Position numbers and translations under genes: made by a program. The notes under the pieces were generated by a model, which worked only from the letters and a program-made list of their open reading frames with translations, made no database searches and was not told the origin of the DNA. This document shows positions 43,151 to 54,095 of a DNA stretch of 64,000 bases, in pieces. The DNA is from Pseudomonas mendocina (GTDB lineage: Bacteria; Pseudomonadota; Gammaproteobacteria; Pseudomonadales; Pseudomonadaceae): assembly GCF_003008615.1 (NCBI RefSeq), contig NZ_CP027657.1, positions 5,523,501 through 5,587,500 of the forward strand. The letters are read 5' to 3'. Positions within the stretch are counted from its first letter, which is position 1; each line of letters starts with the position of its first letter.

Positions 43151-43609
43151 TTAGAGCCAGCGCCTTACCGTGCGGCAGTACTGTTCGAAGTCGTTGCCGA
43201 AAAGGTTGGCCAGGGCGCGTTCCTCCGAACGGATCTGAAAGCGGTTCATGAACAGCACGAAGCCCAGCACGCCCAACACTGAAACCGGCGAAGCCAGCAG
43301 AATCGACCAGGCCAGCAAGACCGTCGCGAAGCCCAGGTACATGGGGTTGCGCGTGTAACGATAGATGCCCGAGCTGACCAGTGCCGAAGCCGTTTCTGGT
43401 TGCAACGGGTTGACCGTGGTGCTGGCATGGCGGAAGGAAGCAACACCTGCCAGGCAGATGAATACGCCCGCCAGCAAGACCGCCAGCGCGAGGCCTACAC
43501 GCCACTCGATAGGCAGCACCCCGGGTAGAAGATAGGCGGCAAGCCACATCAGCAAGCCGAACAGAACCGCGACCAATACGGGGGGTATGCGATTTTCCAG
43601 TACGTCCAT
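43151..43609 (-). CDS. Isoprenylcysteine-carboxyl-methyltransferase-like membrane protein
   Basis: A 152-residue membrane protein with four to five hydrophobic segments. The C-terminal block GIYRYTRNPMYLGFATVLLAW, then RIRSEERAL-like QIRSEERALANLFGNDFEQY, is typical of the ICMT/PEMT (NnrU-like) family that methylates with S-adenosylmethionine. Bacterial members modify lipids or unknown small molecules. ATG 43609 is preferred because the longer frame adds a polar, non-conserved head. No operon partner. Confidence 0.78.
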   Translation of the reverse strand: MDVLENRIPPVLVAVLFGLLMWLAAYLLPGVLPIEWRVGLALAVLLAGVFICLAGVASFRHASTTVNPLQPETASALVSSGIYRYTRNPMYLGFATVLLAWSILLASPVSVLGVLGFVLFMNRFQIRSEERALANLFGNDFEQYCRTVRRWL

Positions 43610-43980
43610 GACGTCATGTCCTTGTTTGGCTACTTCGTTGCCGACCATCTGCTGCAGCGGCTCAGGTTTGGGCGCATGCTCTCACCTGACTCGCAGTTTA
43701 CGACCCGTGCTTGCAGAAGATGATGAGGGCTGTAGTTACTACAGGGTCAAGCGCCATACGCACGACTCCGAGCAGCGTGCTCTAGCGAAACCTAGGCATC
43801 TGTCTTGTCAGCATCAATGACTCGGTCTCTCTGCAACACGCGGCTAAACGCCCCGCGAGCTATAGCCCCGAGCGAGACAGGCGAGCATGAGCAAATGGAC
43901 CGGATAAGAAGAAATAGCGCCAGCACGTGACCGGCCAGATGCCGGCAAGTCCATAGCGGACTTGATCGGCACCTTGGCAA
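43610..43980. other. 370-bp region without a supported gene
   Basis: Short open frames exist on both strands but have no conserved motif or ribosome-binding site. Base composition is lower in GC than typical coding DNA here. It looks like decayed sequence between two small membrane-protein genes. Confidence 0.5.
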
Positions 43981-44196
43981 TCATCTCCGCCTGGTTTTAC
44001 GAGATACCTTGGCCGGCATCATCGGAATGATGTTGAGCAACATGAGCATTGCAACGACGAGAAAGAATGGCGCTCCGGCAGCATCGAACATCGTGATGCT
44101 GATTATCCACCCGAGAAACGACGCCCCCGCGATCATCAAGCGATGACGGATCGTAACCCTCTTGTTGAACGCTTCCAGCTTCTCCATCCACGCCAT
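43981..44196 (-). CDS. Small membrane protein, two predicted helices
   Basis: A 71-residue protein: amphipathic N terminus MEKLEAFNKRVTIRHR, hydrophobic segments at about 19-37 (LMIAGASFLGWIISITMF) and 42-60 (FFLVVAMLMLLNIIPMM), and a basic tail KVSRKTRRR. Start ATG 44196 is preceded by GGGAGG. Function unknown. A truncated copy of its 5' end lies at 44629-44664. Confidence 0.6.
   Translation of the reverse strand: MAWMEKLEAFNKRVTIRHRLMIAGASFLGWIISITMFDAAGAPFFLVVAMLMLLNIIPMMPAKVSRKTRRR
44144..44179. repeat. 36-bp direct repeat, copy 1 (partner at 44629-44664)
   Basis: The segment encoding EAFNKRVTIRHR at the start of the small membrane protein recurs at 44629-44664 with four mismatches in 36. 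The second copy keeps the reading frame but then diverges, so it looks like a partial gene duplication. Confidence 0.8.
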
Positions 44197-44264
44197 TGTC
44201 ACCCTCCCTTGTCGATTAGCGGCGCAGGATATCACCCTCTCTCCGATGCAGAGGCGTGGGCTGT

Positions 44265-44582
44265 TTAGCTATTTCCCGGATAGGTGTCAGGAAAGATTCC
44301 CTGCGCAGCAAGCTGGCTGTCGTATGCATCAACCACCAGTTGCTTGGCTTCTTGATGGAGATAAAGCTGGTCATCGTAGATGAAGGCTAGCTCTCCCCAG
44401 AAATGGTGAACCGTAGACAAGGCCACGACATTGCCATGCCGGTCTATCCGGGCCTGCTCCCTCACCTCGCTCAACTTGCTGCGAGTGCTCATCCTCCCGC
44501 CCGCAATACCGGCAACCCCGTGTTCCAAAACATGGACGAGTATCTTCCAAGTGGGGTCATCGTCTTCGAAGATTTTGATCAT
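44265..44582 (-). CDS. Hypothetical soluble protein
   Basis: A 105-residue protein starting MIKIFEDDDPTWKILVHVLE, with ATG 44582 preceded by AAGGAGG at ideal spacing. It has no signal peptide or membrane segment, a mix of acidic and aromatic residues, and the block GNVVALSTVHHFWGELAFIYDD. No known domain recognised. It lies 68 bp before the small membrane protein on the same strand, perhaps as one unit. A longer open frame upstream comes from the duplicated 5' fragment of the neighbour. Confidence 0.6.
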   Translation of the reverse strand: MIKIFEDDDPTWKILVHVLEHGVAGIAGGRMSTRSKLSEVREQARIDRHGNVVALSTVHHFWGELAFIYDDQLYLHQEAKQLVVDAYDSQLAAQGIFPDTYPGNS

Positions 44583-44628
44583 GCTGCCTCCTTGTATTTC
44601 ACAATCCATAACACTCATCACGAATCGG

Positions 44629-44664
44629 TGACGGATAGTCACCCTCTTGTTAAACGCTTCCAAC
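44629..44664 (-). pseudogene. Truncated 5' fragment of the small membrane-protein gene
   Basis: The frame reads EAFNKRVTIRHR like the gene at 43981-44196, then runs into unrelated sequence that leads to the ATG of the 105-residue protein. It has no own start codon with a ribosome-binding site. It is best read as a leftover of duplication that now forms the leader of the downstream gene. Confidence 0.55.
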
Positions 44665-45195
44665 GCTGCGGCTCATCGAATGCGACATGACTCACGCCAA
44701 GCCACCGCGGTGCGGCAGAATTCAATGTCATTAGACGTCACGCGGCGCGATGGCACGCAGGCACAGGGGCCGCTAAGAGTTGCCCGAACCATCGAATGGC
44801 GGCACTACCGCTTCACCTCAGTAAGTAGGGTGGACCGGAGCGCCGGCCGCTCGTAGCGCCAGCGAACAGTCCACCAACCCAACAATAAGACGTACTGCTG
44901 CGCGAACGAATCGCCGCTCGGTACGCCCTGTAACTTCCACAATGGCTGAAGTTGCAGGTGCCAAGTGATACCATTGCGCGCTTCGACACCGCGCTGAGCA
45001 CCACCTGGCCCCGGCGTCACGATGCCCGACACTCCCACCCATGCCTCACCAGCCTTAGCGGCTCGTCTGCCGGCAGGGTCGTAGCGTTCACTCATTTGCG
45101 CAGGTTGGTCTTCCTCGGTTCGGGCCGGGCTGCAAGACTCGAAAGCGGTATCCCCCTTTAAACAGCGCACCTCAAGTTACTGATAGGTAAGTCCT
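44665..45195. other. 530-bp intergenic region upstream of ybiT
   Basis: No gene supported. It holds a loose inverted repeat (GTAGGGTGGAC at 44825 pairing with GTCCACC at 44872) related to the dispersed elements, and presumably the ybiT promoter near its right end. The open frame across 44805-45170 on the minus strand lacks conserved features. Confidence 0.5.
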
Positions 45196-46782
45196 TTGAT
45201 TTCCACCGCTAACATCACCATGCAGTTCGGCGCCAAGCCGCTGTTCGAGAACGTTTCCGTGAAGTTCAACAACGGTAACCGTTACGGTCTGATCGGCGCC
45301 AACGGCTGCGGCAAGTCGACCTTCATGAAAATTCTTGGCGGCGATCTCGAGCCCTCCGGTGGCCAGGTGATGCTCGAGCCGAACGTGCGTCTGGGCAAGC
45401 TGCGCCAGGATCAGTTCGCCTATGAAGAATTCAACGTGATCGACACCGTGATCATGGGTCACGAGGAGCTGTGGAAGGTCAAGGCCGAACGTGATCGTAT
45501 CTACTCGCTGCCGGAAATGAGCGAAGAAGACGGCATGAAGGTGGGCGAGCTCGAAGGCGAGTTCGCCGAGATGGACGGCTACACCGCCGAGTCCCGCGCT
45601 GGCGAGCTGTTGCTCGGTCTGGGTATTCCGTTGGAGCAGCATTTCGGCCCGATGAGCGAAGTCGCTCCCGGCTGGAAACTGCGCGTGCTGCTGGCCCAGG
45701 CGCTGTTCTCCGATCCGGACGTGCTGCTGCTCGACGAACCGACCAACCACCTGGACATCAACACCATCCGCTGGCTGGAAACGATCCTCACGGCGCGTAA
45801 CAGCACCATGATCATCATTTCCCACGACCGTCACTTTCTGAACTCGGTCTGCACCCACATGGCGGATCTGGATTACGGCGAGCTGCGTCTGTTCCCGGGC
45901 AACTACGACGAGTACATGACGGCCGCGACCCAGTCGCGCGAGCAATTGCTGGCCGACAACGCCAAGAAGAAGGCACAGATTTCCGAGCTGCAGAGCTTCG
46001 TCAGCCGCTTCTCGGCCAACGCCTCGAAAGCCAAGCAGGCCACCAGCCGCGCCAAGCAGATCGATAAGATTCAGCTGGCCGAGGTCAAGCCGTCGAGCCG
46101 CGTCAGCCCATTCATCCGCTTCGAGCAGACCAAGAAACTGCACCGTCAGGCCGTGACCATCGAGAAGGTGTCCAAGGCCTTCGACGACAAGGTGCTGTTC
46201 AAGAACTTCAGCTTCACCGTAGAAGCCGGCGAGCGCGTAGCGATCATCGGCCCCAACGGTATCGGCAAGACCACCCTGCTGCGTACCCTGGTCGGCGAAC
46301 TGGCCCCGGATGCCGGCTCGGTGAAATGGACTGAGAGCGCTGAGGTGGGCTACTACGCGCAGGATCACGCCCACGATTTCGAAGATGACGTGACCCTGTT
46401 CGACTGGATGGGTCAGTGGACGACTGGCGAGCAGGTGATCCGCGGTACCCTCGGGCGCATGTTGTTCTCCAACGACGAGATCCTCAAGTCGGTCAAGGTC
46501 ATCTCCGGTGGTGAGCAAGGCCGCATGCTGTTCGGCAAGCTGATCCTGCAGAAGCCCAACGTGCTGGTGATGGACGAACCGACCAACCACCTGGATATGG
46601 AGTCGATCGAGGCGCTGAACCTGGCGCTGGAGAACTACCCGGGCACACTGATCTTCGTCAGCCATGACCGCGAGTTCGTCGGCTCCCTGGCCACACGCAT
46701 CATCGAACTGTCGGACAACGGCGTGACCGACTTCAGCGGTACCTACGACGACTACCTGCGCAGCCAGGGCATCATCGTCTGA
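45196..46782 (+). CDS. ybiT: ABC-F ATPase, YbiT type
   Basis: A 528-residue soluble protein with two ABC ATPase domains and no membrane part. Walker A motifs are GANGCGKST (about 34-42) and GPNGIGKTT (about 352-360), with two [21 protein letters not shown]alker B motifs and a charged linker ([20 protein letters not shown]) between domains. Sequence and length match E. coli YbiT closely. ABC-F proteins act on the ribosome to help stalled translation. The start is TTG at 45196, after AGG at suitable spacing. It is single-gene, ending at a terminator. Confidence 0.93.
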   Translation: MISTANITMQFGAKPLFENVSVKFNNGNRYGLIGANGCGKSTFMKILGGDLEPSGGQVMLEPNVRLGKLRQDQFAYEEFNVIDTVIMGHEELWKVKAERDRIYSLPEMSEEDGMKVGELEGEFAEMDGYTAESRAGELLLGLGIPLEQHFGPMSEVAPGWKLRVLLAQALFSDPDVLLLDEPTNHLDINTIRWLETILTARNSTMIIISHDRHFLNSVCTHMADLDYGELRLFPGNYDEYMTAATQSREQLLADNAKKKAQISELQSFVSRFSANASKAKQATSRAKQIDKIQLAEVKPSSRVSPFIRFEQTKKLHRQAVTIEKVSKAFDDKVLFKNFSFTVEAGERVAIIGPNGIGKTTLLRTLVGELAPDAGSVKWTESAEVGYYAQDHAHDFEDDVTLFDWMGQWTTGEQVIRGTLGRMLFSNDEILKSVKVISGGEQGRMLFGKLILQKPNVLVMDEPTNHLDMESIEALNLALENYPGTLIFVSHDREFVGSLATRIIELSDNGVTDFSGTYDDYLRSQGIIV

Positions 46783-46797
46783 TACCTATGCGTCAAG

Positions 46798-46823
46798 AAA
46801 AAGCCCGCTTTCGCGGGCTTTTT
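46798..46823. terminator. Bidirectional intrinsic terminator between ybiT and azoR
   Basis: AAAAAGCCCGC-TTTC-GCGGGCTTTTT forms an 11-bp stem with T-runs on both strands. It lies 16 bp after ybiT and 16 bp after the convergent azoR stop. Confidence 0.93.
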
Positions 46824-46839
46824 CGTTTCAGGCGCCAGC

Positions 46840-47448
46840 TCAGGCTTTGGCGAACAGCTCGCTGATACGCTGCGCCGCGCCTTTCATGGCCTCGGCACGC
46901 GGCTCTTCACCATAGGCCAGGCCTTCAGCGCGGACGATCTCGATATCGTCGATACCGACGAAGTTCAGGATGCGCACCAGATAGTCTTCATGCGCTTGGC
47001 CGGAGGGCTGACCCGCGTGAATGCCGCCAGCACTGGAAGCGATGACCACGGTCTTGCCCCCTGCCAGCCCGACCGGGCCATTCTCGGTGTATTTGAAGGT
47101 TTTGCCGGCGACGGCGATGCGGTCGATCCAGGCCTTCAGTTGACTCGCAATGGCGAAGTTGTACATCGGCGCACCAATGACAATGGCATCGGCAGCGAGA
47201 AATTCTTCCACGGTACGCTCGGCCAGTTCAGCCTCGTGCTTCTGCGCGGCGTCACGCAGTTCGGCCGGGGTGCCTGCAGCCACCAGGCTGGCGGCGGACA
47301 GATGGCTCAGCGCATCACTGGCCAGATCGCGGTAAGTCACTTGAACATCGGACTCGGCAGCGCTCCAGGCCTTGACCACATCACGGCTGAGCTGACGGGA
47401 AGCGGACGCATCACCCAGGATGCTGGAATCGAGGTGCAGCAGTTTCAT
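46840..47448 (-). CDS. azoR: FMN-dependent NADH:quinone oxidoreductase / azoreductase
   Basis: A 202-residue flavodoxin-fold enzyme of the AzoR family, which reduces quinones and azo compounds with NADH and FMN. Family marks are [20 protein letters not shown], the FMN-binding [18 protein letters not shown] and [12 protein letters not shown] 47448 matches the family start. A LysR regulator gene is divergent with a 119-bp shared control region, the usual arrangement for inducible azoR genes in Pseudomonas. Confidence 0.92.
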   Translation of the reverse strand: MKLLHLDSSILGDASASRQLSRDVVKAWSAAESDVQVTYRDLASDALSHLSAASLVAAGTPAELRDAAQKHEAELAERTVEEFLAADAIVIGAPMYNFAIASQLKAWIDRIAVAGKTFKYTENGPVGLAGGKTVVIASSAGGIHAGQPSGQAHEDYLVRILNFVGIDDIEIVRAEGLAYGEEPRAEAMKGAAQRISELFAKA

Positions 47449-47545
47449 TAGGCTCTCCAGAGGGGCATGCGCCGTGGCGACGCGAAGGAGGCAGATGCTA
47501 CCCATGGAGCCAATAGCCGATAAGATGGCAAAAATGTGATGGTTC

Positions 47546-47561
47546 GTCCCACTGATAGGAC
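47546..47561. promoter_or_regulatory. Candidate LysR operator between azoR and the LysR gene
   Basis: GTCC-CACTGATA-GGAC is a small dyad about 10-20 bp upstream of the LysR start and 100 bp from azoR. It fits an autoregulatory site position but is short. Confidence 0.3.
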
Positions 47562-47567
47562 ACTGAG

Positions 47568-48470
47568 ATGCATGACCTCAACGACCTTTTCTATTTCGCC
47601 AAGGTGGTGGAAGCCGGTGGTTTCGCCGCAGCCGGTCGCGCACTGGGCATTCCCAAATCGCGCCTGTCACGGCGTATCGCCGAGCTGGAGCAACGTCTCG
47701 GCGCACGCCTGCTGCAACGCTCGACGCGCAAACTGGCACTGACCGATATCGGCGAGCGTTACCTGCGCCATTGCCAGGCCATGTTGCTGGAGGCCGAACA
47801 GGCCGAAGAGACCGTGGCCAACCTGACCAGCGAGCCGCGCGGTCGGGTACGTTTCTCCACGCCCCCTGGCGTGGCCTTGCTGCCCGGCCTGATCAACGAG
47901 TTCCTCGCACGCTACCCCAAGGTGCAGTTGGAAGTCGTGCAGACCACTCGCCGCATCGACCTGCTGAACGAAGCCATCGACGTCGCTCTGCGCGTGCGTA
48001 ACGTCGATGATGAGGAACCGGGGCTGATCACTCGCCGTCTCCTGCCGGCCCGCGCCCATGTGGTGGCGCGGCCGGATCTGGTCGCCGGGCTACGCCTCGA
48101 ACAACCTGAGGATCTGCAGCAGTTGCCGGCCCTGGGCGCCATCGGTGCTGACCGGCGCATCCACCTGCGTTTTTGTCACGCCGCGTCCCAGGAGCTTCGT
48201 GAGATCGCCCTGGAGGCACGCCTGGCCGTCGACGACTTCCCCATGCGCAAGTCGGCAGCACTTGCAGGTGTAGGTATCACCCTGCTGCCCACCACGCATT
48301 GCCACGAGGAATTGGCCGATGGCCGGCTGATCGCCCTGCTGCCGGAGTGGACGGTGCCGCAAGGCCACATCCAGCTTGCCTATACCCACAGGCGCGGCAT
48401 GTCGCCGGCAGTCCGCGCCTGGATCGAACTCCTGAGCGACGCCTTCAGTCGCTGGAGCTTCCCGCTCTGA
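47568..48470 (+). CDS. LysR family transcriptional regulator (azoR-linked)
   Basis: A 300-residue LysR regulator: DNA-binding domain 1-60 ([20 protein letters not shown], then [20 protein letters not shown]), effector domain about 90-295. Similar regulators (AaeR/CrgA-like subgroup) control adjacent quinone reductase genes in response to quinones or aromatic electrophiles. AGGA precedes the ATG. Divergent from azoR. Confidence 0.9.
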   Translation: MHDLNDLFYFAKVVEAGGFAAAGRALGIPKSRLSRRIAELEQRLGARLLQRSTRKLALTDIGERYLRHCQAMLLEAEQAEETVANLTSEPRGRVRFSTPPGVALLPGLINEFLARYPKVQLEVVQTTRRIDLLNEAIDVALRVRNVDDEEPGLITRRLLPARAHVVARPDLVAGLRLEQPEDLQQLPALGAIGADRRIHLRFCHAASQELREIALEARLAVDDFPMRKSAALAGVGITLLPTTHCHEELADGRLIALLPEWTVPQGHIQLAYTHRRGMSPAVRAWIELLSDAFSRWSFPL

Positions 48471-48471
48471 C

Positions 48472-50154
48472 TCAGATGCGGAACTGACGCACCAGCGCCC
48501 CGAGGCGATCACCGAGGCCCGCCAGGCTGCGGGCAGTCTGCGCACCACGCTCGGTTTCGTCGGCAACACTGTCTACGGCAACGGCGATCTGATGCACGCT
48601 GCGGTTGATCTCCTCGGCCACCGCCGTCTGCTCCTCGGCAGCACTGGCGATCTGTGCGTTCATCGCGTTGATGGTGGCGATAAGCTGGGCGATGGCATCC
48701 AGCGACTCGCCCGCCTTGTTGGCCTGCTCGCTGGTCAGCTCGCCGGCATCACTGGAACGCCGCATCGAAGTTACCGACTGCTGCGTGCCCTGCTGCAGGC
48801 GGTCGATCATGCCCTGGATTTCCTGAGTGCTCTGCTGGGTGCGGCTGGCCAGCGCACGCACTTCATCGGCGACCACGGCAAAACCTCGTCCGGCCTCGCC
48901 AGCACGCGCCGCCTCGATGGCAGCGTTGAGCGCCAGCAGGTTGGTTTGCTCGGCGATGGAACGGATCACATCGAGCACGCTGACGATGGACTGCACGTCC
49001 TGTTGCAGGCTGTCGAGCGACGCGCCGCTGCTGCGGATGTCATCCACCAGCGAGTGAATGCGCTGGATGCTGCCATCGACCACACTCTTCGCGGCCTGCC
49101 CCTCGCGGTCGGTCTGCTGCGCGGCCTCGGCGGCGTTCTGCGCGCTCTTGGCTACCTCATGCGCCGCAGCCGACATTTCGTTGATCGCCGTGGCCACCTG
49201 ATCGGTTTCATGGCGCTGTTGCGCCATGGCCTGTTCGGAACGCTGCGCCTGCTCCGAAACCTGGCTGACCAGCTCGGTGAGCTGCCCGGTCATCTCGACG
49301 ATCTGCCGTACCAGGCCATGCACCTTCTCGACGAAGCGGTTGAACGAGCCAGCCAGTTGTCCCAGCTCGTCCTGACTGGTGATCGGCAGACGGCGGGTCA
49401 GGTCGCCCTCACCGGCCGCGATATCGTCGAGGTTGGCTTTGATCTGTTGCAGCGGGCGCAGGAAGGCGTTGCCCAACCAGACACCGATCACACCGAACAC
49501 CAGCAGTAGAATCGCTGCGACTACCACGATGCTGGTGATGATGGTGCCAATGCGTCGATCGATCTCGGCCTGCACCTCGCTGATGCGCGCTTCGACACCG
49601 TCAAGGTTCAGCGCAGTGCCGAGGGCCATGTCCCACTTCGGCAGGTAGTAGCTGTAAGCGAGCTTGGGTACCTGCACGGACTCGTTGCCCGGCAGCGGCG
49701 AGGAGTAGTTGACGAAGTAGGTGTTGTTCTTCGCCACGTTGACCAGTTCACGGTTGATGTAGACGCCATTGGAGTCGCGTCGGTCGACAAGGCTCTTGCC
49801 GACATCCACCGGGCTATCGCCACGGAACAGGCGCACCACGTTGGAGTCGTGGCCGAAGAAGTAGCCGTCGGCACCGTATTTGATCTTGGAGAGGATGGCG
49901 ATGGCCTGTTCACGACTGGCCATGTCACCTTGCGCCGCACCATCATAGAGGCCCTTTACCGAGCCCATGGCGATCTGGATGTAGTGCTCCAGCTCGCTGC
50001 GTTTTTCCTGCAGCAGACGTTCACGCGTCTCGGCCACCTCGTCCGCGGCCAGGCTCTGCAGCACCCTCGCCGCCGTGCCGCTTAGCACCAGCGCGAAGAG
50101 GATCACGGGAACCAGCGCAAGCAGTATTACTTTGGCTTTCAATGTCAGGCGCAT
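48472..50154 (-). CDS. ctpM: Methyl-accepting chemotaxis protein with single Cache domain (CtpM-like)
   Basis: A 560-residue chemoreceptor. Membrane helix 1 at about 8-30; periplasmic single-Cache domain about 35-205, with [12 protein letters not shown] and a YFVNY block; helix 2 about 208-230; HAMP to about 285; then the cytoplasmic signalling hairpin with the conserved [19 protein letters not shown] tip. Length and order (receptor, transporter, tlpQ) match PA2652, the malate receptor CtpM of P. aeruginosa. The ligand is inferred from that synteny. No C-terminal CheR-binding pentapeptide. Confidence 0.85.
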   Translation of the reverse strand: MRLTLKAKVILLALVPVILFALVLSGTAARVLQSLAADEVAETRERLLQEKRSELEHYIQIAMGSVKGLYDGAAQGDMASREQAIAILSKIKYGADGYFFGHDSNVVRLFRGDSPVDVGKSLVDRRDSNGVYINRELVNVAKNNTYFVNYSSPLPGNESVQVPKLAYSYYLPKWDMALGTALNLDGVEARISEVQAEIDRRIGTIITSIVVVAAILLLVFGVIGVWLGNAFLRPLQQIKANLDDIAAGEGDLTRRLPITSQDELGQLAGSFNRFVEKVHGLVRQIVEMTGQLTELVSQVSEQAQRSEQAMAQQRHETDQVATAINEMSAAAHEVAKSAQNAAEAAQQTDREGQAAKSVVDGSIQRIHSLVDDIRSSGASLDSLQQDVQSIVSVLDVIRSIAEQTNLLALNAAIEAARAGEAGRGFAVVADEVRALASRTQQSTQEIQGMIDRLQQGTQQSVTSMRRSSDAGELTSEQANKAGESLDAIAQLIATINAMNAQIASAAEEQTAVAEEINRSVHQIAVAVDSVADETERGAQTARSLAGLGDRLGALVRQFRI

Positions 50155-50185
50155 TTCTTGTTGTCCTTGTAAGCAGAGCCGCAAC

Positions 50186-50218
50186 AAAACGGGGCTACCG
50201 GTATATCGGCAGCCCCGT
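50186..50218 (-). terminator. Intrinsic terminator downstream of the antiporter gene
   Basis: On the minus strand ACGGGGCTGCCG and CGGTAGCCCCGT can pair around ATATAC, followed by TTTTGTTG. It ends the 51669-50347 transcript before the chemoreceptor gene. A second, weaker AACTTC/GAAGT stem with T-run lies at 50247-50270. Confidence 0.75.
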
Positions 50219-50346
50219 GAAGGAATTAAACGACCACAAGCGCCGCAAAACACTTCCGGAAGAAGTTTTTGACGTCGCTCGCGACGGCCCGGAGGGTGGC
50301 CGCCAAGGATGGCGGGCCACAAAACAGAGCCGGCGCAGGCACACCT

Positions 50347-51669
50347 TTACAGGATCATAGCGGCGGCCCAGCCGAACGCCAGCAGCGGCAGGTTGTAGTG
50401 CAGGAAGGTAGGCACCACGCTGTCCCAGATGTGATTGTGCTGGCCGTCGACGTTCAGGCCTGAGGTTGGGCCGAGGGTGGAGTCGGAGGCTGGCGAACCG
50501 GCATCGCCAATGGCGCCGGCAGTGCCGACGATGCATACCGTGGCCAGCGGGCTGAAACCCAGTTGCACGCACAGCGGCACGAAGATCGCGGCAATGATCG
50601 GTACGGTGGAGAACGAAGAGCCGATGCCCATGGTCACCAGCAGACCGACCAGGAGCATCATCAGCACGCCCAGGCCACGGCTGTCGCCGATCCACTCGGC
50701 GGAGGCGTCCACCAGGCTCTTCACTTCACCGGTGGCGGTCATCACTTCGGCGAAACCCTGGGCGGAAATCATGATGAAACCAATCATGGCCATCATCTTC
50801 ATGCCTTCGGTGAACAGGTCATCGGCCTCTTTCCAACGCACCACACCCGACACGGTGAAGATCACGAAACCCAGCAGCGCGCCGACGATCATCGAGTCCA
50901 GCCACAATTGCACGACGAAGGCCACCGCCACGGCCACCCCAGCGACGATAAGCGTCTTGGGGTTGTATTGAGCCGTCACGCGCTCGGCTTGCTCGATCTT
51001 CTCCAGGTCATAGACGCGCTTCTTGCGGTAGCTGAAGAACACCGCGACCAGCAGGCCGAAGAACATGCCAAGTGCCGGGATCAGCATGGCTTCGGTGACG
51101 TTGACACCGCTGACATCCACGCCGCCCTTGGCCACGTTGGCCAACAGGATGTTGTTGAGGAAGATGTTGCCGAAGCCGACCGGCAGAAACATGTAGGGCG
51201 TGATCAGACCGAAGGTGATGACGCAGGCGATCAGGCGCCGGTCGATTTGCAGTTTGGTCAGCACGTAGAGCAGCGGCGGTACCAGCAACGGGATGAAGGC
51301 GATGTGGATCGGCAGGACGTTCTGCGACGCCACCGAAACCGCCAGCAGCAGGCAGATCAGCAGCCACTTGACGCCATCGGCGCCGGCCCCGCTCTGCTGA
51401 CGACCGACCAGAGCCAGGGCCTTGTCGGCCAAGGCATGGGCCAGGCCAGACTTGGCGATGGCCACGGCAAAGGCACCGAGCAACGCGTAGGACAGCGCCA
51501 CCGTGGCACCTGCTCCCAGGCCTTTGTTGAAGGCAGCCAGCGAGCCGTCCATGCCCAGACCACCGATCAGGCCACCGGCCAGCGCGCCGATGATCAGCGC
51601 TACCACCACGTGAATGCGGCACAAACTGAGCACCAGCATGATACCGACCGCGGCTATTACTGCGTTCAT
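50347..51669 (-). CDS. Na+/H+ antiporter-family transporter (PA2653-like)
   Basis: A 440-residue inner-membrane protein with 11-12 hydrophobic segments, of the Na+/H+ antiporter (NhaC-like/YuiF) superfamily. Conserved stretches include [20 protein letters not shown] and [20 protein letters not shown] near the C terminus. Members outside the true antiporters import amino acids or organic acids (Bacillus YuiF imports histidine). Its place between CtpM-like and TlpQ-like receptors (ligands malate and histamine/polyamines in P. aeruginosa) makes an organic acid or amine substrate plausible. It starts with ATG 51669. Confidence 0.82.
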   Translation of the reverse strand: MNAVIAAVGIMLVLSLCRIHVVVALIIGALAGGLIGGLGMDGSLAAFNKGLGAGATVALSYALLGAFAVAIAKSGLAHALADKALALVGRQQSGAGADGVKWLLICLLLAVSVASQNVLPIHIAFIPLLVPPLLYVLTKLQIDRRLIACVITFGLITPYMFLPVGFGNIFLNNILLANVAKGGVDVSGVNVTEAMLIPALGMFFGLLVAVFFSYRKKRVYDLEKIEQAERVTAQYNPKTLIVAGVAVAVAFVVQLWLDSMIVGALLGFVIFTVSGVVRWKEADDLFTEGMKMMAMIGFIMISAQGFAEVMTATGEVKSLVDASAEWIGDSRGLGVLMMLLVGLLVTMGIGSSFSTVPIIAAIFVPLCVQLGFSPLATVCIVGTAGAIGDAGSPASDSTLGPTSGLNVDGQHNHIWDSVVPTFLHYNLPLLAFGWAAAMIL

Positions 51670-51789
51670 AAAAGCGTTCCACCTTCAGAGCTATCGAACC
51701 GGTGCAAACAATTACCGGAGAGGTTTGCGGCGCCACTACACAGCGGCCGAGGGCTACTGCCAGCGGGTAGCAGCCACAAAAAGCCGCGT

Positions 51790-51828
51790 ACTCTGCCGGA
51801 TGCAGAGTGGGATGTCAAAAACGACATC
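51790..51828. promoter_or_regulatory. Two adjacent dyads between the transporter gene and tlpQ
   Basis: ACTCTGC-CGGAT-GCAGAGT (51790-51808) and GATGTC-AAAAAC-GACATC (51811-51828) are perfect inverted repeats side by side in the divergent control region. The first could be a hairpin in a leader, while the second has an AT centre more like an operator. The protein is unknown. Confidence 0.4.
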
Positions 51829-51941
51829 GTGCAGAATTTCAATCAAAAATGTGCATAATATTGACCTCCATCAGGCGCTGATCAAGAAAGCCGCCAGCCA
51901 ACCGATAACCCTCTGTAGCTCGCCATAGAAAGGAACGCACC

Positions 51942-54086
51942 ATGCTGTTCAGCCGCCTTTCGATCCAGTTGAAGATCACCCTGCTCGCCGGCCTTTGCCT
52001 GCTGGCCATCGTCACACTGCTGGTGGGCGCATCGCAGTATCAGTCCAGCCACAGCGCCGGCCTGGTTCGAGCTGCCAGCTCGAGCATGCTGGAGGAAAGT
52101 GCCAAGTTGCGCCTGAAGGCACGCGGCGAATTGCAGGCGATCCGCATCCAGCGCTATTTCATGGATGCCTATCAGTACGGCAAGGGTTTCTCGCGGCAGA
52201 TCCTGTTTCTGCGCGAACAGGCGGAAAAGCGCTTTCTCGATGCCTTCGACCTGCGTGAAGACCTGAATCGCCAGGTGCGCAGCAGCCTGGAGGCCAACAC
52301 TTCCCTGCTCGGCCTGTACCTGGTGTTCGAAGCCAATGCTCTGGATGGCAAGGACGAACTCTTCGCCGATCAGCCGGAGCTGGGCAGTAACGAGGCTGGC
52401 CGTTTCGCCCTGTACTGGGCACAGCCTACAGTCGGCCAACTGGAGGCCGAGGTGATGAGCGAACAATTGCTCGGCGACACCACCCCCGGCGACAACGGCA
52501 TCGCTTACAACGCGTGGTACACCTGCCCTCGCGAAACCCGCCAGCCTTGCGTGCTGGAACCCTATTACGACGAGGTCAACGGCCAGAAAACGCTGATGAC
52601 CAGCATCGCCTTCCCCCTGGAACTCGATGGCAAGATCATCGGCGTCATGGGCGTGGACATCAGCCTGGCCAGCCTGCAGCAGATCAGCCAGGAGGCCAAT
52701 CGTGAGCTGTATGACGGCCAGGGTCATATCAGCATCTTCAGCCCCAGTGCTTTACTCGCCGGGCATAGCCGCGATGGCAGCCTGCTCAGCCTGCCCGTCG
52801 AGCGCGCCTTTCCCGATAATGCCAGCGAACTGCGCGGCCTGATCCAGAGTGGCGCCGACGCGGAACTCAATCACGGCGAGATGCTGCGCGAGCTCAGCCC
52901 CTTCAAGCCGATTCCCGAAGCCAAACCCTGGACGGTTCTGTTGGAGGTACCTCAGGCAGTACTGCTGGAACGTGCCAACGTGCTCGGCGCGCAACTGGAC
53001 GAACGCCGCGCCAGCGACAGCCTCACCGCCCTGTTGCTGGGCCTGGTCGCAGTCATCGTTGGCTTGGTGCTGATGTGGCTGACCGCACGCGGCGTGACCC
53101 GCCCCATTCTCGGCGTGGCCGCCATGCTCAAGGACATCGCCAGCGGTGAAGGCGACCTGACACGCCGCCTGCAGTACGCCAGACAGGATGAGCTGGGCGA
53201 GCTGGCCGGCTGGTTCAACCGTTTCCTCGACAAGCTGCAACCGATCATCGCCGACGTGAAGAACAGCGTGCTCGACGCCCGTGGCACCGCCGACCAGTCG
53301 GCGGCGATCGCCAGCCAGACCAGCGCCGGCATGCAGCAGCAATACCGCGAAGTCGATCAGGTGGCCACCGCCTTCCAGGAAATGAGCGCCACTGCGCAAG
53401 ACGTCGCACACAACGCCGCGCAGGCTGCCGAAGCGGCGCGCAATGCCGACCAGGCCAGCCGTGAAGGCTTGCAGGTAATCGCTACGACCACCAACACCAT
53501 CGAACTGTTGGCCAACGAAATGAACGTGGCCATGCAGGAGGTCGAAGGCCTGGCCAGCAGCAGCGAGCAGATTGGTTCAGTGCTCGAAGTGATTCGCTCC
53601 ATCGCCGAGCAGACCAACCTGCTGGCGCTCAACGCCGCCATCGAAGCAGCCCGCGCTGGTGAGGCCGGCCGCGGTTTCGCCGTGGTCGCGGACGAAGTGC
53701 GCAACCTGGCCAAACGCACCCAGGATTCGGTCGAGGAAATCCGCCAGGTGATCGAGGGCTTGCAAAGCGGCACCCGCGAAGTGGTCAGCACCATGCACAG
53801 CAGCCATCGCCAGGCTCAGGGCAGCGTCGAGCAGGTGCAACTCGCCGTGGCCGCACTACAGCGCATCAGCCAGGCGGTCAGCACCATCACCGACATGAAC
53901 CTGCAGATCGCCAGCGCCGCCGAGGAGCAGAGCTCGGTAGCCGAGGAGATCAACCGCAATGTCGCCTCGATTCGCGACGTTACTGAGTCCATCAGCAGCC
54001 AGGCCGAGGAGTCCGCACAGGTCAGCCAGAACCTCAACCGCCTGGCCAACCACCAGCAGAGCCTGATGGATCAATTCCGCGTGTAA
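51942..54086 (+). CDS. tlpQ: Methyl-accepting chemotaxis protein with double Cache domain (TlpQ-like)
   Basis: A 714-residue chemoreceptor, the same length as P. aeruginosa TlpQ (PA2654) as I recall it and in the same gene order. Helix 1 about 10-32; large periplasmic dCache domain about 40-360 with [20 protein letters not shown] and [15 protein letters not shown]; helix 2 about 362-382; HAMP; signalling hairpin ending [10 protein letters not shown]. TlpQ binds histamine and polyamines and mediates response to ethylene. The ligand here is inferred from similarity of position and length. Divergent from the transporter gene. Confidence 0.82.
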   Translation: MLFSRLSIQLKITLLAGLCLLAIVTLLVGASQYQSSHSAGLVRAASSSMLEESAKLRLKARGELQAIRIQRYFMDAYQYGKGFSRQILFLREQAEKRFLDAFDLREDLNRQVRSSLEANTSLLGLYLVFEANALDGKDELFADQPELGSNEAGRFALYWAQPTVGQLEAEVMSEQLLGDTTPGDNGIAYNAWYTCPRETRQPCVLEPYYDEVNGQKTLMTSIAFPLELDGKIIGVMGVDISLASLQQISQEANRELYDGQGHISIFSPSALLAGHSRDGSLLSLPVERAFPDNASELRGLIQSGADAELNHGEMLRELSPFKPIPEAKPWTVLLEVPQAVLLERANVLGAQLDERRASDSLTALLLGLVAVIVGLVLMWLTARGVTRPILGVAAMLKDIASGEGDLTRRLQYARQDELGELAGWFNRFLDKLQPIIADVKNSVLDARGTADQSAAIASQTSAGMQQQYREVDQVATAFQEMSATAQDVAHNAAQAAEAARNADQASREGLQVIATTTNTIELLANEMNVAMQEVEGLASSSEQIGSVLEVIRSIAEQTNLLALNAAIEAARAGEAGRGFAVVADEVRNLAKRTQDSVEEIRQVIEGLQSGTREVVSTMHSSHRQAQGSVEQVQLAVAALQRISQAVSTITDMNLQIASAAEEQSSVAEEINRNVASIRDVTESISSQAEESAQVSQNLNRLANHQQSLMDQFRV

Positions 54087-54095
54087 CGCCAATTA

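Noticed and set aside
44805..45170. 121-residue minus-strand ORF upstream of ybiT
   Set aside because: It includes an intergenic repeat, has no ribosome-binding site and no conserved motif.
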